Assembly: GCA_002449305.1 (NCBI GenBank)
Contig: DKDI01000018.1
Span: 1 to 53,775 of the forward strand
From: Treponema sp. UBA6852
Lineage (GTDB): Bacteria; Spirochaetota; Spirochaetia; Treponematales; Treponemataceae
DNA length: 53,775 bases
Direction: 5' to 3'
Shown: one piece after another, positions 8,239 through 15,733 of the stretch
Layout: each line of letters begins with the position of its first letter
Numbering within the stretch: position 1 is the stretch's first letter
Made by a program: the position numbers and the translations under genes
The notes under the pieces: generated by a model
Databases searched by the model: none
Seen by the model: the letters and a program-made list of their open reading frames with translations, nothing else
What the model was told of the DNA's origin: nothing

Positions 8239-8823
8239 TTACGAATCGTAGCGTTCTATTATTTCTTCAGCGACTTCACGCTTGCTTTGGCGGTTGTCCA
8301 TTGAAAGTTTTTCTATGTGCCTATGGGCATCGCTTTCTGTCATATTCAGATTTTCGATTAAAAGCCATTTTGCTTTGTTTACAGTTCTTATGTCCTGCAT
8401 TTTTTCTTGGAGCGTCTTGTTTTTTGCTTCCATTTTTTGCAGCCTGAACGACATAGCGGAAAGCATTTTTATTGCTGTAAAAAACATTTCAGGTGAATTA
8501 GGCTTGGGCAAAGTTACAATTCCCTGCTCTTCAACTTTGTACGAAGTTTCCTCATAAAGTTCGCTTTTTACAAGAAGCAAAATTCCAATGTTTAAATCAG
8601 CAAAACTTTCAGCAAACATAATTCCATGTTCGTCTGGAAGCGGCGAGTCCACAATCAGAATGTCAACAGGAAGCTCAAGTAAAAGCCTGCGCGCCTCTCC
8701 TCCAGAGGACGCATGGAAAACCGGGAAAAAATCACTTTTGGGTAGTATGCAAGAAATATTGTCGTGAAAACTTTGTGTTTCAGAGACAATTAGAACTTTT
8801 CTTCTGCCTTTTAAAGGAATCAT
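8239..8823 (-). CDS. Response regulator with ANTAR RNA-binding domain (NasT/AmiR type)
   Basis: 194 aa. Receiver-like domain at residues 9-120 with a candidate phospho-acceptor Asp59 (IVDSPLPDE) and conserved Lys in LPKPNSP. A coiled-coil linker (about 125-145) leads to an ANTAR domain at 135-192 (KAKWLLIENLNMTESDAHRHI). ANTAR domains bind pairs or series of small hexaloop hairpins and stop leader terminators from forming. Matching hairpins lie before glnN and amt. The gene follows glnA by 11 nt with an AGGA site and is probably cotranscribed. The usual acidic pair at the start of the receiver is reduced to one Glu (VSET), so phosphorylation is uncertain. Confidence 0.85.
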   Translation of the reverse strand: MIPLKGRRKVLIVSETQSFHDNISCILPKSDFFPVFHASSGGEARRLLLELPVDILIVDSPLPDEHGIMFAESFADLNIGILLLVKSELYEETSYKVEEQGIVTLPKPNSPEMFFTAIKMLSAMSFRLQKMEAKNKTLQEKMQDIRTVNKAKWLLIENLNMTESDAHRHIEKLSMDNRQSKREVAEEIIERYDS

Positions 8824-8834
8824 TTTGCGTCCTT

Positions 8835-10043
8835 TTAAACTTTGAAGAATGAAGTGAAATCTGCGCTAAGATGCTTTTTTACAAACTCGCTGTTTTTAGC
8901 AAGTTCTACGGCTTCTCTTAGGCTTTCAGGCAGACGCTCAAGTTTTGAAGTTATTTCGGGACTTGCAGTTGAAAGGTTCATTTCAATTGGCTCGCAAAGC
9001 TTCATGTCTTTTTCAATTCCGTCAAGTCCGGCGTAAATTAAAAGCGAATATGCGATGTACGGATTTGCCATTGGGTCTGGGGAGCGGACTTCAAAACGCT
9101 TGTGGGAATTTATTGCGGACGGAACTCTAATAAGCTGAGTTCTGTTTTCGTGCGCCCAGCTTACATATTTTGGAGCTTTTCTTGAGCCGAGCCTCTCATA
9201 AGAATTTTCTGTTGGATTTAAGAAAGCTGTGATTTCCTTTATGTGCGCCATGATTCCCGCCATAAATGCGTTCTGAACTTCCTTGCCGGAATTTTCCTGC
9301 ACAGAAATATTTATGTGGAATCCGTTGCCGCTTTCTTCTAGAAGAGGTTTTGGTGAAAAATCCGCATAAAGTCCGTTGCGCACAGCCACAGCTTTTACGA
9401 CTGTTATAAAATTCATTGTGTTGTCTGCGGCGGCAAGAGCTTGTCCATAGCGGAAGTCAATTTCGTTTTGCCCTGGTCCTTCCTCGTGGTGAGAATTTTC
9501 CGGATGAAGATCCATTTGCTCCAAGGTCAGGCAGATTTCGCGGCGGATGTTTTCGCCCTTGTCTTCTGGAGCAACGTCCATGTAGCCTGCATTGTCAAAA
9601 GGAATTTTTGTTGGCTTGCCTTTTTCATCAGTCTGGAAAAGATAAAACTCGCATTCAGAGCCGAAGTTCACTTTTAGATTTTTTTCTTCTGCCTCTTTAA
9701 CGGCCTTTTTTAAAATGTTGCGGCAGTCTTTTTCAAATGGAGTTCCATCGCTTTTTTTTATCTCGCAGAACATACGCACAACTTTTCCGGAAATTGACCG
9801 CCACGGAAGAACTGTGAGTGTTGAAGGAATTGGAAAAAGAAAAAGGTCGGAATGCGCTTCGTCTGTGAAGCCGTCAATCGAAGAACCATCAAATGCGATT
9901 CCTTCTTTGAATGCACGTTCAAGCTCGTCTGGAATAATTGCGGCGTTTTTTTGGTTTCCGAAAATATCACAGAATGCAAGGCGGATAAATTTGACATCTT
10001 CCATCTGAACAAATTCAATAACTTCTTCTTTTGTATAGGACAT
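8835..10043 (-). CDS. glnA: Glutamine synthetase, GlnA type (short form)
   Basis: 402 aa, somewhat shorter than the usual 440-470. Makes glutamine from glutamate, ammonia and ATP in the cytoplasm. Family marks: IAFDGSSIDGF near the N-terminus, the metal ligands in GSECEFYLF and ENSHHEEGPGQNEIDFRY, the GNGFHINISV ATP-binding stretch and AHENRTQLIRVP. It lacks a recognisable adenylylation-loop Tyr motif. Start: GGAGG six nt before the ATG. First gene of a two-gene unit with the ANTAR regulator; its own leader has no terminator. Confidence 0.93.
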   Translation of the reverse strand: MSYTKEEVIEFVQMEDVKFIRLAFCDIFGNQKNAAIIPDELERAFKEGIAFDGSSIDGFTDEAHSDLFLFPIPSTLTVLPWRSISGKVVRMFCEIKKSDGTPFEKDCRNILKKAVKEAEEKNLKVNFGSECEFYLFQTDEKGKPTKIPFDNAGYMDVAPEDKGENIRREICLTLEQMDLHPENSHHEEGPGQNEIDFRYGQALAAADNTMNFITVVKAVAVRNGLYADFSPKPLLEESGNGFHINISVQENSGKEVQNAFMAGIMAHIKEITAFLNPTENSYERLGSRKAPKYVSWAHENRTQLIRVPSAINSHKRFEVRSPDPMANPYIAYSLLIYAGLDGIEKDMKLCEPIEMNLSTASPEITSKLERLPESLREAVELAKNSEFVKKHLSADFTSFFKV

Positions 10044-10075
10044 TTTTCCTCCAATTTTTATGCGACGATTTTTTT

Positions 10076-10104
10076 AGATTAATGGATTGCGGTTTTGCTG
10101 TCAA
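10076..10104 (-). promoter_or_regulatory. Promoter of glnA and the ANTAR gene
   Basis: On the minus strand a perfect TTGACA (10099-10104), 17-nt spacer and TAATCT (10076-10081). A leader of about 25 nt follows with GGAGG and no hexaloop hairpin, so the regulator gene itself does not appear to be under ANTAR control. Confidence 0.75.
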
Positions 10105-10238
10105 TTATTTTTGGAAACTGGTATATTTTATAATAATTGAAGTAATAAATACATAGAAGAATATTGCCATGATTGCCACACGGATTAAGGGATTCTAACG
10201 AATCCCAATTTTAGCAAAATAAAATCAAAGGAAAAATT

Positions 10239-11166
10239 ATGCTTGTTGATGGAGAAAAAACAAAAACACAAATCAAACTTTTTGGTGAACAGAAAGTCCG
10301 CACCGTCTGGGACAGCGAAAAGGAAGAATGGTATTTCAGCGTTGTTGATGTAGTTCAAATTCTTACAGACAGTAAAGACCCAAAACAATATATAAAGAAA
10401 ATGCGTTTTCAGGATGAGCAGTTGAACCTTAACTGGGGTACAATTTGTACCCCAGTTAGGATGAAAGGAAAAGATGGAAAATCAAGAGAAATTCAGGCTG
10501 CTACATCTGAAGGCATTTTCCGCCTAATTCAGTCAATTCCTTCTCCCAAAGCAGAGCCGTTCAAATTGTGGATGGCGCAGGTCGCAAAGGAGCGGCTTGA
10601 TGAAATACAAGACCCGGAGCAGGGAATTCAGCGGGCATTGCAGGAATACCGTGCATTGGGATATTCAGAAAACTGGATAAGTGTCGTTCGCTTTGCGAAC
10701 TTACCGAGTTTTGCTACCGCAAAACTCGCGATATAGGGTTGTTAATGTGAAATTAATTTATATTACCGATGAATGGAAAAAGCACGGTCTAAAAGAAGGC
10801 GTCCAGTTTGCGACTCTTACGGATATAATTTATAAGACTTGGGCAGGAAAGACTGCAAAGGAATACAAGGAATTTAAAGGTCTAAAAAAAGAGAATCTTC
10901 GGGACAATATGACAAACAAGGAGCTTGTCCTAAATATGCTTGCCGAGCTTTCCACAAAAGAAATTTCAGAGTAAAAAAATCCGAAGAATTTTGGCGAGCA
11001 TATACAAAATGCGGTGGACGGCGCAACAATTGCCAAAAACGCCAGAGTTGAACTTGAGCAAAAAACAGGCAAAAAAGTTGTAACTCCGCTGAACGCAAAA
11101 GACGGAATCGAACTTATCCAAGATACAAAGCTGTCAGTTTTGGAAGAGGATGAGGAAAGTAGATAA
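10239..11166 (+). pseudogene. BRO-N / DinD-like antirepressor, disrupted
   Basis: Residues 1-147 form a BRO-N-like domain (WYFSVVDVVQILTD, TSEGIFRLIQSIPSPKAEPF) and the start of a DinD-like C-terminal part. The frame is then broken by about 64 extra bases (10680-10743) that fold into two hairpins. It resumes at 10744 (ITDEWKKHGLKEGVQFATL, FKGLKKENLRDNMTN). A second lesion, an in-frame TAA at 10972-10974, stands where Lys is expected (EISE stop KNPKNFGEH). Coding sequence continues to the stop at 11164-11166. Such genes are phage- or mobile-element-derived and affect repressors or DNA repair. AAGGAAAAATT precedes the ATG. Two independent lesions make it a pseudogene. Confidence 0.8.
10680..10743. 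repeat. 64-bp hairpin element inserted in a coding region
   Basis: Two perfect hairpins side by side: GTTCGC-ttt-GCGAAC (10686-10700) and CGAGTTTTGC-tacc-GCAAAACTCG (10705-10728). Removing 10680-10743 restores the reading frame of the surrounding gene (NWI then NVK), which gives the approximate ends. A hairpin array of like build but different sequence lies at 33636-33720. Confidence 0.65.
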
Positions 11167-11258
11167 TTAATTGGAGAGAAAAATAATATTGTTTATAAGG
11201 GTATATTTACTAAATTTGCTAAACGAATTAAAGTTTTCTATCAATAAGGATAGGAAAA

Positions 11259-12137
11259 TTGAAAGTAAAAATTGATGTTGAAGCAAAAAAAGATGATTCT
11301 TCAAAAATTGACTGTTATAAAATTTCATTTCAGTTGGCTGGTGATATAGAAGTTTCAAAAAAACTTTATGAACCAGATATGAAAGAACTTTTGGATGATA
11401 TTGTAGATGTTCTTGGATATAAGCCAATCATGGAAAAATTCAACTGCACTATAAAAGAAGCTCAAGAGATAAGAAAAAAGATTGATAGAGACTCTGACTG
11501 CAAAGACTGCGAGTTAAAATTAAAAGAATGCTACAGATGCTGTAATGTTTGTGAAAGTCCGCTTGAAAGAGATTTGCTAAAAGCTCTTGTAAAAAACAAT
11601 ATTGAAGTTGAACTTCAGCTTAGAATAAATAAAGACAATACAGTTTCTCATTTTCCAGAGCCTGTAGATCCAGAAAATATTTTGACAATTCCTGATTTTT
11701 ATTTGGAATCAGATAACAAAAAAATCTGCATTTATACTGACGGGCATACTTATCATGAAAGAACTGAATATCAGGCTGTGCGAGACAGAAGCATTGACCG
11801 CGAACTTCAAAATTTAGGATATGTAGTTTTAAGATTTACAACTTCAGAAATTAGAAACGGCTTGTCAAAAGTAATAAAAGTTATAAAAAAATCAATTGGA
11901 ATTACTGAAGAAAATAATTTTGATGTGTCGCTGAATAATATAAAAATAACAGAAGGAACTTGCATTAGATGCGGAGCAAAAATTTCATACGATTTAAAAA
12001 AACCGTTGTGTGATGACTGCTATCAGGTTTGGATGCAGTTTGGGAATATGGATTATACAGAACGATATTGCTGCAAATGCGGAAAAGAGTGTTATTCCAC
12101 ATCGTATGGAAGTCCGCTTTGCAAAAACTGCATTTAA
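11259..12137 (+). CDS. Zinc-ribbon protein with DUF559/Vsr-like nuclease domain
   Basis: 292 aa from a TTG start with AGGATAGG before it. Residues about 76-97 have a Cys cluster (CKDCELKLKECYRCCNVC). Residues 99-215 resemble the DUF559/Vsr branch of PD-(D/E)XK nucleases: ESPLERDLLKAL supplies the first Glu, TIPDFYLE the Asp, and ICIYTDGHTYHE the following core strand, then a basic helix and GYVVLRF. Two C-terminal zinc ribbons follow (CIRCG...CDDC and CCKCG...CKNC). It stands alone between the BRO relic and glnN. A DNA-processing or defence role is possible but not shown. The canonical E-x-K is not evident (YTDG instead), so catalysis is uncertain. Confidence 0.6.
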   Translation: MKVKIDVEAKKDDSSKIDCYKISFQLAGDIEVSKKLYEPDMKELLDDIVDVLGYKPIMEKFNCTIKEAQEIRKKIDRDSDCKDCELKLKECYRCCNVCESPLERDLLKALVKNNIEVELQLRINKDNTVSHFPEPVDPENILTIPDFYLESDNKKICIYTDGHTYHERTEYQAVRDRSIDRELQNLGYVVLRFTTSEIRNGLSKVIKVIKKSIGITEENNFDVSLNNIKITEGTCIRCGAKISYDLKKPLCDDCYQVWMQFGNMDYTERYCCKCGKECYSTSYGSPLCKNCI

Positions 12138-12166
12138 TTTCCTTGAAATTTCTTTTCAAAAACTCA

Positions 12167-12195
12167 TTGACATTTTTTTGTGAATTAATTAGAGT
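12167..12195 (+). promoter_or_regulatory. glnN promoter
   Basis: Perfect TTGACA (12167-12172), 17-nt spacer and TAGAGT (12190-12195). Start near 12202, just before the ANTAR-type hairpin. The amt promoter has the same TTGACA plus T-tract start. Confidence 0.65.
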
Positions 12196-12206
12196 AGTCC
12201 GTGTAA

Positions 12207-12270
12207 ACATCAAAGGCGATGTGGCTGAGTGCTAAGTTTTCTTGGCGTTCAATCACATCGCCTTCTTTGT
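12207..12270 (+). promoter_or_regulatory. ANTAR-type hexaloop hairpin and overlapping terminator before glnN
   Basis: Small hairpin ACATC-AAAGGC-GATGT (12207-12222): the loop has A at position 1 and G at position 4, the ANTAR hallmark. The terminator stem AAGGCGATGTG (12213-12223) with CACATCGCCTT (12254-12264) reuses the same bases, so the two folds exclude each other. The T tract after it (CTTTGTTTT) is moderate. Binding of the regulator from 8239 would favour read-through into glnN. Confidence 0.7.
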
Positions 12271-12296
12271 TTTATATTTATAATGGGGGTTAGCAA

Positions 12297-14390
12297 ATGT
12301 CTACAAATGTACCAGAATTGTTTGGAAGCATGGTGTTCAATCAGAAAGTAATGAAAGAACGTCTGCCAAAGGAAACATTCAAGGCTTTGAAAAAAACTTT
12401 GGATGATGGCGAACCGCTTAAAATCGATGTAGCGAACCAGGTTGCTCACGCAATGAAAGAATGGGCAATTGAAAAGGGCGCAACACATTTTACACACTGG
12501 TTTCAGCCGCTCACAGGAATTACTGCGGAAAAGCATGACAGCTTTATCACTCCCCAGGATGACGGAACTGTTATCATGTCTTTCAGCGGAAAGGAGCTTG
12601 TAAAGGGGGAGCCGGATGCTTCTTCTTTCCCAAGCGGAGGTCGCCGTGCAACTTTTGAAGCCCGCGGTTACACTGTATGGGATCCAACTGCATATCCGTT
12701 TGTAAAGGAGCACACTCTTTGTATTCCTACAGCTTTCTGTTCTTACACAGGCGAAGCGTTGGACAAAAAGACTCCGCTCTTGCGTTCAATGGAAGCGCTT
12801 AACAAACAGGCTCTTAGAATTCTTAAGCTCTTCGGAAATGAAGACGCTACTCATGTTGCCACAACAGTAGGACCAGAGCAGGAATATTTTATTGTTGACC
12901 AAAAACTTTATAGCCAGCGCAAAGACCTCCGCATGACAGGACGCACTTTGTTTGGCGCAAAACCTTCAAAAGGCCAGGAAATGGACGACCAGTATTTTGC
13001 CGCCCTTAATCCTCGCATTGTTGAATACATGGAAGATTTGAATGATACTCTCTGGAAGTATGGAATTCTTTCAAAGACAGAACATAACGAAGTTGCTCCG
13101 GCTCAGCATGAAATGGCTCCAATCTTCACAACAACAAACCTTGCTGCCGACCAGAACCAGCTTACAATGGAAGTTATGAAGAAAGTTGCGCGCCGCCACG
13201 GTCTTGTTTGCCTTCTTCACGAAAAGCCTTTTGCAGGTCTTAACGGAAGCGGAAAGCACAACAACTGGTCTATGTCTACAAACCTTGGTGAAAACCTTCT
13301 TGAGCCAGGAAAAACTCCAGAGAAAAACGCGCAGTTCCTTTTGTTCCTTACAGCCGTAATTAAAGCTGTAGATGAAAATCAGGACTTGCTTAGAATTTCT
13401 GTTGCTTCTGCCGGAAACGATCACCGTCTTGGAGCAAATGAAGCGCCGCCAGCAATTATTTCAATGTATCTTGGCGATGAGCTTTATGCTGTTCTTGAAT
13501 CTATAAAAGACGGAAAGCCTCTTGGCGAGCATGGAGCACAGAAGATGACAATTGGAGTTGACGTTCTTCCGCCAATTCCAAAAGATTCAACTGACCGCAA
13601 CAGAACTTCTCCATTTGCTTTCACTGGAAACAAATTTGAATTCCGTTCATGCGGTTCTTCACTTTCAATTTCTGGTCCGAACACAACATTGGATTCAATC
13701 GTTGCATATACTCTCAAGGAATTTGCAGATGAGCTTGAAAAGGCAACTGACTTTGACACTGCTCTTGCTGAGCTTATCAAGCGTGAAGTTACAAAGCACT
13801 GGAGAGTTATCTTCAACGGAAACGGCTACGATTCAAGCTGGGTTGATGAAGCTGAAAAACGCGGACTTTTGAATCTTCGCACTCTTCCTGATGCAATGGC
13901 TCACTACCTTGATTCCAAGAACGTCAAGCTCTTTACAGAAATGGGTGTTTATACAGATGTTGAAATGAACAGCCACTATGAAATCAAGCTTGAAAAATAT
14001 GCACAGATTCTGAACATTGAAGTCCAGACAATGCTTGAGATGATTAGCAAAGATATTCTTCCTGCTGCATTCAAGTACATGGACGCAGTAAGCAAGACTG
14101 CCATTGACCTCAAATCTGTTGTTCCGGGTGCAAAGGCAAGTGCGCAGGCAGAACTTCTTTCTAAGCTGGACACTCTTGTAAACAGCTTGGCAGAAAAAGC
14201 TGCAAAACTTGACAAGCTCCACGAAGCTGCCCAGAATGCCGGCGACTGCATGAAAATTGCCCGCGCTTATGTTGACACAGTTATTCCTGCAATGACAGAA
14301 GCCCGCGCTGTAGCTGACGAAATTGAGCCTTTGCTTGGAGAAGACTACAAGCCATTCCCAAGCTACGAGGATTTGCTCTTTAGAGTGTAA
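12297..14390 (+). CDS. glnN: Glutamine synthetase type III
   Basis: 697 aa, the full length of GSIII, far larger than GlnA. Same reaction as GlnA. GSIII marks: SSFPSGGRRATFEARGYTVW near residue 105, GPEQEYFIVD (metal ligands), NEVAPAQHEMAPIF, the GLNGSGKHNNWSMST ATP loop and GNKFEFRSCGSS. Cytoplasmic dodecamer in known cases. GGGGG lies 7 nt before the ATG. Its leader carries the ANTAR-type antitermination signal, so it is likely induced when nitrogen is short. Having both glnA and glnN suggests one basal and one inducible enzyme. Confidence 0.96.
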   Translation: MSTNVPELFGSMVFNQKVMKERLPKETFKALKKTLDDGEPLKIDVANQVAHAMKEWAIEKGATHFTHWFQPLTGITAEKHDSFITPQDDGTVIMSFSGKELVKGEPDASSFPSGGRRATFEARGYTVWDPTAYPFVKEHTLCIPTAFCSYTGEALDKKTPLLRSMEALNKQALRILKLFGNEDATHVATTVGPEQEYFIVDQKLYSQRKDLRMTGRTLFGAKPSKGQEMDDQYFAALNPRIVEYMEDLNDTLWKYGILSKTEHNEVAPAQHEMAPIFTTTNLAADQNQLTMEVMKKVARRHGLVCLLHEKPFAGLNGSGKHNNWSMSTNLGENLLEPGKTPEKNAQFLLFLTAVIKAVDENQDLLRISVASAGNDHRLGANEAPPAIISMYLGDELYAVLESIKDGKPLGEHGAQKMTIGVDVLPPIPKDSTDRNRTSPFAFTGNKFEFRSCGSSLSISGPNTTLDSIVAYTLKEFADELEKATDFDTALAELIKREVTKHWRVIFNGNGYDSSWVDEAEKRGLLNLRTLPDAMAHYLDSKNVKLFTEMGVYTDVEMNSHYEIKLEKYAQILNIEVQTMLEMISKDILPAAFKYMDAVSKTAIDLKSVVPGAKASAQAELLSKLDTLVNSLAEKAAKLDKLHEAAQNAGDCMKIARAYVDTVIPAMTEARAVADEIEPLLGEDYKPFPSYEDLLFRV

Positions 14391-14431
14391 GTTTATTGAA
14401 TAGCATTTTGACTCCTTAAAAATACACTTTT

Positions 14432-14468
14432 CCCCGGTATGGTTTTTCTGTGCCGGGGATTCTTGTTT
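14432..14468 (+). terminator. glnN terminator
   Basis: CCCCGG (14432-14437) pairs with CCGGGG (14453-14458), followed by ATTCTTGTTTT. It separates glnN from the glycosyltransferase gene, which has its own -10. Confidence 0.65.
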
Positions 14469-14489
14469 TAAATTTCCACGCTTTTGTGC

Positions 14490-14495
14490 TATAAT
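14490..14495 (+). promoter_or_regulatory. Extended -10 of the glycosyltransferase gene (leaderless type)
   Basis: TGCTATAAT, an extended -10, ends 7 nt before the ATG at 14503. There is no good -35, as is usual for extended -10 promoters, and no ribosome site. Confidence 0.55.
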
Positions 14496-14502
14496 TTTAC
14501 GC

Positions 14503-15501
14503 ATGAAATTCAAAAAGCCGCTGGTTTCTGTTTGTATTCCGGTTTATGGAACGGAAAATGTTTTAAGAAAATGTCTTGATTCTGTGGCTATGCAGGATTT
14601 TGCGGAAAAGGAAATTGTTGTTGTAAGCGATGCTTCGTGCGCAGTCAATGAAAAAGGCGAGGATGCAAAAAAAATCGTAAAAAAATTTGCCAAGGAAACA
14701 AAAGTTCCAGTTGTGTTTAAGGAGCATTTGAACAATCTTGGAATTCTTGAAACCCGGCGCGACTTGCTTTCGTTTTCCAGCGGAGATTTTATTTTTTACT
14801 TGGACAGCGATGACTACTTGGAAGGAAACAACGCAATTTCATTTTTATACAATGAAGCGCAGCGAACAAATGCTGACATAGTAAATTCCACAGCTATTGC
14901 AGTTACAGAAAATCCTGAAAAAAATTCAGCGCAGCAAGAACATCTTCAGAAAAAAATAGGCAAGATAACTTTGGGCGAGATTTTGGAAAATCAGATTGCG
15001 GAAGACTGCTTTGTAAACTGCAAGCACTGCGGATTTTTATGGGGCAAGCTTATAAAAAGGTCTTTGATGGAAAAAGCGTTTTCTTTTATTCCGTTTACAG
15101 AATGCACCATGGCGGAAGATCTTTGCCTTTACTTTTTTGTTTCGATTTTTGCAAAAAAATATTTTGGAGTTCAGGAACGTTTTTATAGATATTCTGTAGA
15201 TTCAGGAATTTCAAGCGCGCAAACAATTACGGACATTGGACGGTGGCAACGTGTGTGTTCTGCGGCATCGGCTTTTGTTCCAATTGTGCAGTTTATACAG
15301 TCGCCAGAAGGAAATTGTCTTAGCACTTCTTTAGTTGAAAGCATGAAGGCTGCTTGCAATAATTTTGTGGCGAACAATTTAAAGCAGCTTGAACAGCGTG
15401 TTGCGCCGGAACTAAAAGAGCAGGCATACAGTCTTCTTTGCGAATATTGGGGCGAAGACTACGTAAAAACAATTGAGCGAGCAATAGAAGTGCAAAAATA
15501 A
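14503..15501 (+). CDS. Family 2 glycosyltransferase
   Basis: 332 aa. GT-A fold: VSVCIPVYGTENVLRKCLDSV at residues 8-28 binds the nucleotide sugar, and FYLDSDDYL (about residues 99-107) has the metal-binding Asp cluster. The C-terminal half (FVNCKHCGFLWGKLIKRSLM, EDLCLYFFVSIFAKKYF) is as in GT2 enzymes of surface polysaccharide or glycolipid pathways. It stands alone between the glnN terminator and the amt promoter, with no other sugar genes nearby, so acceptor and product cannot be told. Confidence 0.85.
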   Translation: MKFKKPLVSVCIPVYGTENVLRKCLDSVAMQDFAEKEIVVVSDASCAVNEKGEDAKKIVKKFAKETKVPVVFKEHLNNLGILETRRDLLSFSSGDFIFYLDSDDYLEGNNAISFLYNEAQRTNADIVNSTAIAVTENPEKNSAQQEHLQKKIGKITLGEILENQIAEDCFVNCKHCGFLWGKLIKRSLMEKAFSFIPFTECTMAEDLCLYFFVSIFAKKYFGVQERFYRYSVDSGISSAQTITDIGRWQRVCSAASAFVPIVQFIQSPEGNCLSTSLVESMKAACNNFVANNLKQLEQRVAPELKEQAYSLLCEYWGEDYVKTIERAIEVQK

Positions 15502-15518
15502 ATTTTATAAAAAATATA

Positions 15519-15547
15519 TTGACATTTTTTTTTCAGAATGATAAAAC
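15519..15547 (+). promoter_or_regulatory. amt promoter
   Basis: Perfect TTGACA (15519-15524), 17-nt spacer, TAAAAC (15542-15547). Start near 15554, six nt before the first hexaloop hairpin. Confidence 0.65.
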
Positions 15548-15559
15548 TAGAACATCAGT

Positions 15560-15610
15560 TGACAACGGAGTCACAGATTGCCTTGGGCAGTTTGTGGCTT
15601 TTTTTGTTTT
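15560..15610 (+). promoter_or_regulatory. First ANTAR-type hairpin and terminator in the amt leader
   Basis: Hairpin TGAC-AACGGA-GTCA (15560-15573) with A1 and G4 in a six-base loop. Its 3' arm is the start of a 13-bp terminator stem (15570-15582 with 15586-15598, including a few G-U pairs) followed by seven T (15599-15605). The two structures cannot coexist. Confidence 0.72.
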
Positions 15611-15627
15611 AAACTGAATAACTTGTG

Positions 15628-15698
15628 AAAAGCGACAATGGTGTCGGTTAAGAGATTCCGATGTGGAATTCTCTTGTCGGTATCACTGTCGCTTTTTT
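15628..15698 (+). promoter_or_regulatory. Second ANTAR-type hairpin and terminator in the amt leader
   Basis: Hairpin CGAC-AATGGT-GTCG (15633-15646), again AANGGN in the loop. It overlaps the 5' arm of a long terminator: AAAAGCGACA (15628-15637) with TGTCGCTTTT (15687-15696), an inner AAGAGA/TCTCTT stem, and a T tract at 15693-15698. The leader therefore holds two hairpin-terminator units in series. Confidence 0.72.
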
Positions 15699-15733
15699 AT
15701 TTTCATTACCGTCTTTTTAGACAAGGGGTTTTT

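Noticed and set aside
10747..10974. Independent small gene after the BRO ORF
   Set aside because: Its sequence continues the DinD-like domain of the preceding ORF in another frame; it is the second part of one broken gene.
13833..14513. Long antisense ORF (226 codons) across the end of glnN
   Set aside because: It overlaps conserved GSIII sequence, runs through the glnN terminator and has low-complexity Cys/Phe-rich content typical of shadow frames.
15638..15733. Upstream ATG of the amt reading frame
   Set aside because: It lies inside the second leader terminator and encodes no part of the Amt fold; the ATG at 15734 has AAGGGG before it.
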